A stretch of DNA of 48,642 nucleotides, taken from positions 1 to 48,642 of IMG/VR virus record IMGVR_UViG_3300020027_000012. One strand, written 5' to 3'. Each line of letters starts with the position of its first letter. The stretch's first letter is position 1. The position numbers and the translations under genes were made by a program. This stretch comes from a virus. A model generated the notes under the pieces. It saw only the letters and a list, made by a program, of their open reading frames with translations, had not been told where the DNA came from and did no database searches. This document shows, one piece after another, positions 44,326 to 48,642 of the stretch.

Positions 44326-45584
44326 CGATAACCGTTCAGAACGTCGGGCGCGTACGCCACATCTTTGAAGGCAACGGCTCCTTCGCTGTCGAGCAATCGA
44401 TCGATGGATTCTTCGAGTGCGCTCTGGTTGAAGGCTCGAGCACGCTCGTGATGGACCGGCCGATGGAGTCGCCGAAACTGCTGCAGCAATACCTTCACGG
44501 CTACCCGTCGAAGGTGTTCATGCCGAAGCGGGCAAGCCTCAGCTTCTCGACGCCGATGCGCGGCGTGACTGGTCGAGCTGGGAGCGAAGAAACGCACGGC
44601 TCATCAGGCATCTACGAGTGCTACCCGTTCCTGGTTTCGTTCGGTAACCTGTCGTCAGGCACCGGCACGACCATCGCGACCACGTCCAGCACAACCGTTC
44701 TGAACGTGACCAGTGCGGCTGGGTTGCTGCCTGGCCAGGCGGTTGGGTTGGCGACTGGCGTTGGTGGTGCTCTAGAGTTCCGCGAGATCAAGTCCATCGC
44801 GACCAACGCGGTCACGCTGAAGCTGGCGCTGACAGGCGCTCCGGCCAACGACTCTGTCGTGTACGCATCCAGCACGTTCTATCTCGCTGCCGTTGATGGC
44901 GGCACTACGCTGTCGCTCCAGACGGTCGTAGAGGGGCTCGGCACCATCGACCGATGGTTGCTCAAAGGCGGTCAGATCTCGGCACCACCAGCCTTCAAAC
45001 TGGCGCCAGGAACCATTCCTACGATCGACTGGGCGTGGCAGTACGCGCAGCACCTGCGGGCAGACGGCACTGAGACAACGATGAACCTGAACACCGCGTT
45101 GGCGGATCAGAACTACGCCGACACCAGCATCAACGCTGTGATGGATTCGGAGTTCAGGCTGACACCTCACGCATCGTCAGTGCTGGCCGGAACGAACGTT
45201 GACGCGAGTGAAATCAACGTTGTACCGAATATCGCGTTCGAGCCTCACATCACGCCCGGTGGAACGAACAACATCAAGCAGTGGGTGCCGTCGCGTGTCG
45301 ACGGTCCGCCGGTCACCGCCAACTTTCTCGTGCCCTACGAAGGCGTCACGTGGAGAACGGCTCGTGATGCTGAGACTCCATTCGCGCTGACCTACCAAGT
45401 AGGTAGTTCGGTAGCTAACGGCGGCTTCATGATTTCCGTTCCACACGTTGTTGTCGACAACTTCCAACGAGAAGCTGTTGGCGGACTGGCTGGTCAGCGC
45501 GTATCACTGTATGCGCGACCTGACGACCAGACGAGCGGCACTTCGCTGCTGTCGAAGAGCCCCCTGAAAATCAGTTTCTTCTGA
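44322..45584 (+). CDS. major tail tube protein
   Basis: The 420-residue protein is beta-rich (RVRHIFEGNGSFAVEQSIDG; MPKRASLSFSTPMRGVTGRA; TVEGLGTIDRWLLKGGQ-like strands). It has an inserted Ser/Thr-rich immunoglobulin-like part (TTIATTSSTTVLNVTSAAGL) that may decorate the tail surface. It precedes the frameshifted chaperone genes, the standard position of a tail tube gene in siphophages. GTG 44322 makes a GTGA overlap. Confidence 0.75.
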   Translation: MTITVQNVGRVRHIFEGNGSFAVEQSIDGFFECALVEGSSTLVMDRPMESPKLLQQYLHGYPSKVFMPKRASLSFSTPMRGVTGRAGSEETHGSSGIYECYPFLVSFGNLSSGTGTTIATTSSTTVLNVTSAAGLLPGQAVGLATGVGGALEFREIKSIATNAVTLKLALTGAPANDSVVYASSTFYLAAVDGGTTLSLQTVVEGLGTIDRWLLKGGQISAPPAFKLAPGTIPTIDWAWQYAQHLRADGTETTMNLNTALADQNYADTSINAVMDSEFRLTPHASSVLAGTNVDASEINVVPNIAFEPHITPGGTNNIKQWVPSRVDGPPVTANFLVPYEGVTWRTARDAETPFALTYQVGSSVANGGFMISVPHVVVDNFQREAVGGLAGQRVSLYARPDDQTSGTSLLSKSPLKISFF

Positions 45585-45591
45585 GGCGTTT

Positions 45592-46176
45592 ATGCGTAAC
45601 GAACGATTCAAAGCCTGGGCTGTGACATGCGACGAAGCGATCGACACTGAGTCGATCGACTTCGATGTCATGAAGGAATACGTCGAGACGCGTGACATCA
45701 AACTCATCGCTCAGTACGTCAAGCCCGGCATGAAGCCGATCACCTATCACGTCCGCGCCGTGCACCACTCGATGTGGGAAGGCTACGTGATGGCTGGTGG
45801 CGACCACGAATCGGTCAAGTATCGCCGCGCATTCATGTGCGGCATCGACCGTGTTGAGGATCTGCCGAGCAAGGATGGCACGACCATCACGCTCGAACCG
45901 AAGCTCAAGATCGGCGCGATCAAGGTGTTCACTGAGGATGAGATCAACGACCGGTTCGCTCCGAGCGAAGTGCTCGAGATTGGGTCGGTGATCTTCCAAC
46001 ACTCTTTTTTGCCCCTGAGGAATACGCTCACCTGGGAGCTGCCGCGTATGTGTGTCGCACTGTTGGCAGACCGGAAGTTCCTATCTGTGGATGCGAGCCT
46101 GAGCACTGCCGCGACAACGACCAGCGCGACGCCCTCAAGCACAACCGTAACGACACCGGAGACAGCGAGCGCCTGA
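45592..46176 (+). CDS. tail assembly chaperone G (short form)
   Basis: The N-terminal 137 residues (FKAWAVTCDEAIDTESIDFD; MKEYVETRDIKLIAQYVKPG; ITLEPKLKIGAIKVFTEDEI) form the conserved part. The zero frame ends in a Ser/Thr-rich tail (TTTSATPSSTTVTTPETASA) after T TTT TTG at 46005-46011. Such pairs lie between the tail tube and tape measure and help fold the tape measure. ATG 45592 has GAGG upstream. Confidence 0.85.
   Translation: MRNERFKAWAVTCDEAIDTESIDFDVMKEYVETRDIKLIAQYVKPGMKPITYHVRAVHHSMWEGYVMAGGDHESVKYRRAFMCGIDRVEDLPSKDGTTITLEPKLKIGAIKVFTEDEINDRFAPSEVLEIGSVIFQHSFLPLRNTLTWELPRMCVALLADRKFLSVDASLSTAATTTSATPSSTTVTTPETASA
46005..46011 (+). promoter_or_regulatory. slippery heptamer for -1 ribosomal frameshift
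   Basis: T TTT TTG is in the correct phase (TCT TTT TTG in the zero frame). A -1 slip gives TTT TTT GCC CCT GAG and continues as APEEYAHLGAAAYVCRTVGR, open to 46553. This is the classic XXXYYYZ site of siphophage tail chaperone genes. Confidence 0.9.
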
Positions 46177-46553
46177 GACAAGGTCGCCGCCGGGTGCGGC
46201 TCTCGTACCTCTGTGACTGCGCTGGTGAGCGACCCATAGGACGAGAAGCCGACAAGATGACCGAGTCGATTCGAGGAGTGGTGCAGGAGATGACGGGCAT
46301 AGAACCTGTCAGTTGTCCGTGGCGCGCGTTCTCTTATCCGCTCGTGACCGACGTCCTCAAAGCCTTCCAGTTCTTCGAGTCCGGCAACCTGAACGTTGCC
46401 CTGCCCGAGCCGAGCCACAAGCTTGTCGAGGCGCTGGGCTTCTGGAGTCAGGTCAATAACCGCCTGCAGTCCAAGCAGATGGAGTTGGACATCGCGAAGC
46501 GCAAGGCCGAGGCGACGGCGACTCAGCAAGAAGCACAGACGAGGCGCCGGTGA
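46011..46553 (+). CDS. tail assembly chaperone T part (made as GT by frameshift)
   Basis: This is the -1 frame extension of the chaperone; the mature GT product is residues 1-140 of G plus this part. It contains a Cys/His-rich segment (RPEVPICGCEPEHCRDNDQR), GIEPVSCPWRAFSYPLVTDV and a charged C-terminal helix (NRLQSKQMELDIAKRKAEAT) that may bind the tape measure. An independent start (GTG 46050) exists but is not needed. The stop overlaps the tape-measure GTG. Confidence 0.82.
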   Translation, partial: APEEYAHLGAAAYVCRTVGRPEVPICGCEPEHCRDNDQRDALKHNRNDTGDSERLRQGRRRVRLSYLCDCAGERPIGREADKMTESIRGVVQEMTGIEPVSCPWRAFSYPLVTDVLKAFQFFESGNLNVALPEPSHKLVEALGFWSQVNNRLQSKQMELDIAKRKAEATATQQEAQTRRR

Positions 46554-48265
46554 GTGACAGCGAGATCAAGGTCAAGGTTGGCTTCGACGGCGCGACGCAA
46601 GCGGCTGCGCAAGTCGACAAGCTAACAACGTCCCTCGAGCGGCAGCGCAAGACGCAGCAGATGATCTCTGCGACGACTGCGCAGATTCAGAAGCAGAACG
46701 TCGTCGACGCGCTGAAGAAAGAAGCTGAGGCGGTCAATGGTGTAACCGCGGCGCTGCAGAAGAATCAGCAGGCGGCACGGCAGGCAGCACAGGCTGTCGA
46801 AAGCGTAGGAGTCAACAGTCAGGCGTTGCGGCAACGGTTGTCACCTGCAGCCGCACTCGTCGGCAACCTGAGCAACCAGTTCTCCGTACTGATGCCAGGC
46901 GCCAGCGGCGCGACGAAGGCGCTGCAAGTGTTCGGCATGGCCGGCAGCCAGATGCTGGGCGTGCTTGGCGGCGGGCCGGGCGTACTCATCGGCGGACTTG
47001 TTGCCGGTATCGGCGCGCTAGCGACGTACATGGCTTCTGCGAAGACAGAGGCAGACGAGCTTGCCAAGTCGACCGAGGCCAACGCGAAAGCGATGGGCAC
47101 GTACCTCGACCGCATCGACGCGCTTCGGTCCAAAGTCAGCGCTGCGTACGACCAGAAGAAGAACAACCAGGATATCCGTAGCCGCATCCTATCCGGTGAG
47201 GAACAGAATCCTGACTCCATCGCGAAGGAGTTGGAGACTCAACGCGCTCGCTTGAAGGACCCGTACTACACAGGCGCGGAGAAAGAAGCCCGCGCTCTCT
47301 CGCTGCGAACCGGTGACCCGTCGATGGGAGACGCGTTGCTCGACACGCGCAAGGGTGAAGCGCGCGCCATCCTCAACGACATCGCTGAGATCAAGAAGCG
47401 CCTGAAGGACGCGCAAGGCAACCTCGAACTGATCAAGCAGCAGAAGAGCAACAAGCTAGACGTCGAAGGCGACATCGTTGCAGCTGGTGGTTTGCCGGAG
47501 AGTCCGAAGGACACATCAGAGAAGGACACTGCTGACTTCGCCAAGAGCATGGCGCTGCGCGAGAGCCGTCAAGAGCAATACGAAGATATGGTCAAGGCGT
47601 CCGAGGATCGGATTGCTGAGTACACACGGCAGCAGCATCAGAACACGGTTAACGACGCGATGCTCAAGGTCAAAGACCAGGTCACCGCAAACAACGCTGC
47701 CATCGACGAAGGCCTGAAGATTGAACTCGATGCGCGCGCAGCAAAAGACACACAGATAAAGCAGAGCCAGGACAAGCTTGCCAAGGAACACTCGGTCTAC
47801 CAGGACCTTGCGATCCAAGGCTCACAGATAGTTGCCGGTTCAGCGATCAAGTCATTCCAAGCAATGGCGAAAGGTCAGAAGGCCCAGATAGGGATGGTCC
47901 TCGAAGGCGTCGGCGATCAGGCTGTGGCCATGGGCACGATGACGATCTTCGACGGTCTCGCCAAGTCCATCATGTTCGACGCGCGTGGCCCGGCGCTGCT
48001 CGGGATCGGCGCTGCTGAAGTCGCATTCGGCATCGGGCTCGGCGCTGCTGGCTCACGTGCCCCCGGTGGCTCCTCCGCTGGTGGCGCACCGGCATCGGCC
48101 AACCCTCTCGGCGCCAACCCTTACAGCAACCCGACGTCGCCGGTGAATCAGGACAAAGGTCCCACCATCATCAACATCAACATGCCGACCGTGGTGTCAC
48201 CGTCTCCCGAAGATGGCCGGCGCATTCAAGAAGCACTCGACGCCAAGATGCGTGTGTACGGCTGA
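46550..48265 (+). CDS. tape measure protein
   Basis: The 571-residue protein has long helical, Gln/Ala/Lys-rich regions (AAAQVDKLTTSLERQRKTQQ), a hydrophobic segment near 140-162 (GVLGGGPGVLIGGLVAGIGA) and Gly/Ala-rich hydrophobic parts near the C-terminus (GPALLGIGAAEVAFGIGLGA). It sets tail length; at about 0.15 nm per residue the tail would be some 85 nm (family rule, not measured). GTG 46550 makes a GTGA overlap with the chaperone. Confidence 0.85.
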   Translation: MSDSEIKVKVGFDGATQAAAQVDKLTTSLERQRKTQQMISATTAQIQKQNVVDALKKEAEAVNGVTAALQKNQQAARQAAQAVESVGVNSQALRQRLSPAAALVGNLSNQFSVLMPGASGATKALQVFGMAGSQMLGVLGGGPGVLIGGLVAGIGALATYMASAKTEADELAKSTEANAKAMGTYLDRIDALRSKVSAAYDQKKNNQDIRSRILSGEEQNPDSIAKELETQRARLKDPYYTGAEKEARALSLRTGDPSMGDALLDTRKGEARAILNDIAEIKKRLKDAQGNLELIKQQKSNKLDVEGDIVAAGGLPESPKDTSEKDTADFAKSMALRESRQEQYEDMVKASEDRIAEYTRQQHQNTVNDAMLKVKDQVTANNAAIDEGLKIELDARAAKDTQIKQSQDKLAKEHSVYQDLAIQGSQIVAGSAIKSFQAMAKGQKAQIGMVLEGVGDQAVAMGTMTIFDGLAKSIMFDARGPALLGIGAAEVAFGIGLGAAGSRAPGGSSAGGAPASANPLGANPYSNPTSPVNQDKGPTIININMPTVVSPSPEDGRRIQEALDAKMRVYG

Positions 48266-48642
48266 TGACGATGGCGTACTTCAGCAGCTTCGACGTGTCA
48301 CGGATCGGCGCATCAACCATCACGTTGAGCACACCCGGCGAGTCGAACATCTCGGTCAACATCGCGACGATGAAGTCGCCGGTGTCGCTGGGAGAGACCG
48401 CGTACAACACGGTGTTCAACCACGTCGTGTCACGTGACTGGCCAGGCTTCGGGCCCGACCTGGACTTCCCGCTGCTGTTCAAGTCGTACAGCTTCATGGT
48501 CGCGGTGCAGCTGTACCTCCGCTCCGCCGCGTCGACTGCGACGTGGACGTCGCCGAACTCGATCGCGCTATCGATCAACACGACGACGTGGCACCTGACG
48601 ATTGCGTACCCGACGGGGCTCACAGCAATCACGTTCGGCACC
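48265..48642 (+). CDS. tail protein, partial at right edge (126 codons seen)
   Basis: The ATG at 48265 overlaps the tape-measure TGA (TGATG) and the frame stays open to the window edge. The visible part is beta-rich (TMAYFSSFDVSRIGASTITL; PDLDFPLLFKSYSFMVAVQL), typical of distal tail proteins that follow the tape measure. The product is incomplete, so the assignment is by position. Confidence 0.65.
   Translation, partial: MTMAYFSSFDVSRIGASTITLSTPGESNISVNIATMKSPVSLGETAYNTVFNHVVSRDWPGFGPDLDFPLLFKSYSFMVAVQLYLRSAASTATWTSPNSIALSINTTTWHLTIAYPTGLTAITFGT

Noticed and set aside
46050-46553. Independent gene from GTG 46050
   Set aside because: A perfect in-phase T TTT TTG and an open -1 frame from the slip site make the frameshift product the better explanation. 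The GTG has no ribosome site.

Overview
The window is one contiguous stretch of a temperate tailed bacteriophage genome with no recognisable host gene. It has high GC, very dense coding and many GTG starts. Most neighbouring genes are joined by ATGA or GTGA stop/start overlaps, so translation is probably coupled along long polycistronic messages. The host is unknown. AGGAGG-type ribosome sites and lipobox signal peptides indicate a bacterium, and the Mu-type head proteins make a proteobacterial or related Gram-negative host the best guess (inference). The virion is most likely a siphophage: Mu-like head genes are followed by a tail tube, a frameshifted tail chaperone and a 571-residue tape measure. 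The last gene runs off the right edge, so distal tail and lysis genes lie outside the window.

Left arm (18-13085, all minus strand). Small coiled-coil and zinc-finger proteins occupy 18-2990. An HNH endonuclease ORF, attP and a tyrosine integrase follow at 2987-4682. The attP region carries the 3' half of a tRNA-Arg(TCT) gene, and phage genes flank it on both sides, so the sequence is the unintegrated form. Next come accessory genes (4675-6908) and a recombination module made of an SSB-like protein, a Sak4-like ATPase and a Cas4/RecB-like nuclease (6929-9456). A lone XRE regulator sits at 9633-9845. A further run of tiny genes ends at a promoter near 13132-13160.

Immunity region (13257-14933). 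This holds a predicted lipoprotein, an ImmA/IrrE-like protein that lacks HEXXH, a convergent HTH regulator of 194 aa and a divergent 85-aa XRE regulator. The two regulators are separated by an inverted-repeat operator, and similar half-sites lie inside the leftward promoter.

Right arm, early part (15050-32878, plus strand). It encodes an HTH protein, a cupin-like membrane protein, a PD-(D/E)XK protein, an N6-adenine/N4-cytosine methyltransferase, a replication initiator with 11-bp iterons inside its gene (candidate origin), a DnaB-type helicase, a RusA-type resolvase, a dUTPase, a C5-cytosine methyltransferase, a lipoprotein with an HEXXH motif and many small zinc-ribbon, coiled-coil or membrane proteins.

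Right arm, late part (32912-48642). The order is terminase small and large subunits, DUF935/Mu gp29-like portal, Mu gpF-like minor head protein fused to a GNAT-like domain, protease with nested scaffold, decoration protein, Mu gpT-like major capsid protein, connectors, tail tube, tail chaperones G and GT (slippery T TTT TTG), tape measure and a partial tail gene.

The points most worth following are: the portal/gpF frame change at a G-run, the GNAT fusion, the iterons inside the initiator gene, attP lying inside an ORF next to int, the open second frame inside the C5 methyltransferase, the HEXXH-less ImmA-like protein overlapping the regulator, and the frame-broken coiled-coil gene at 29801-29806.
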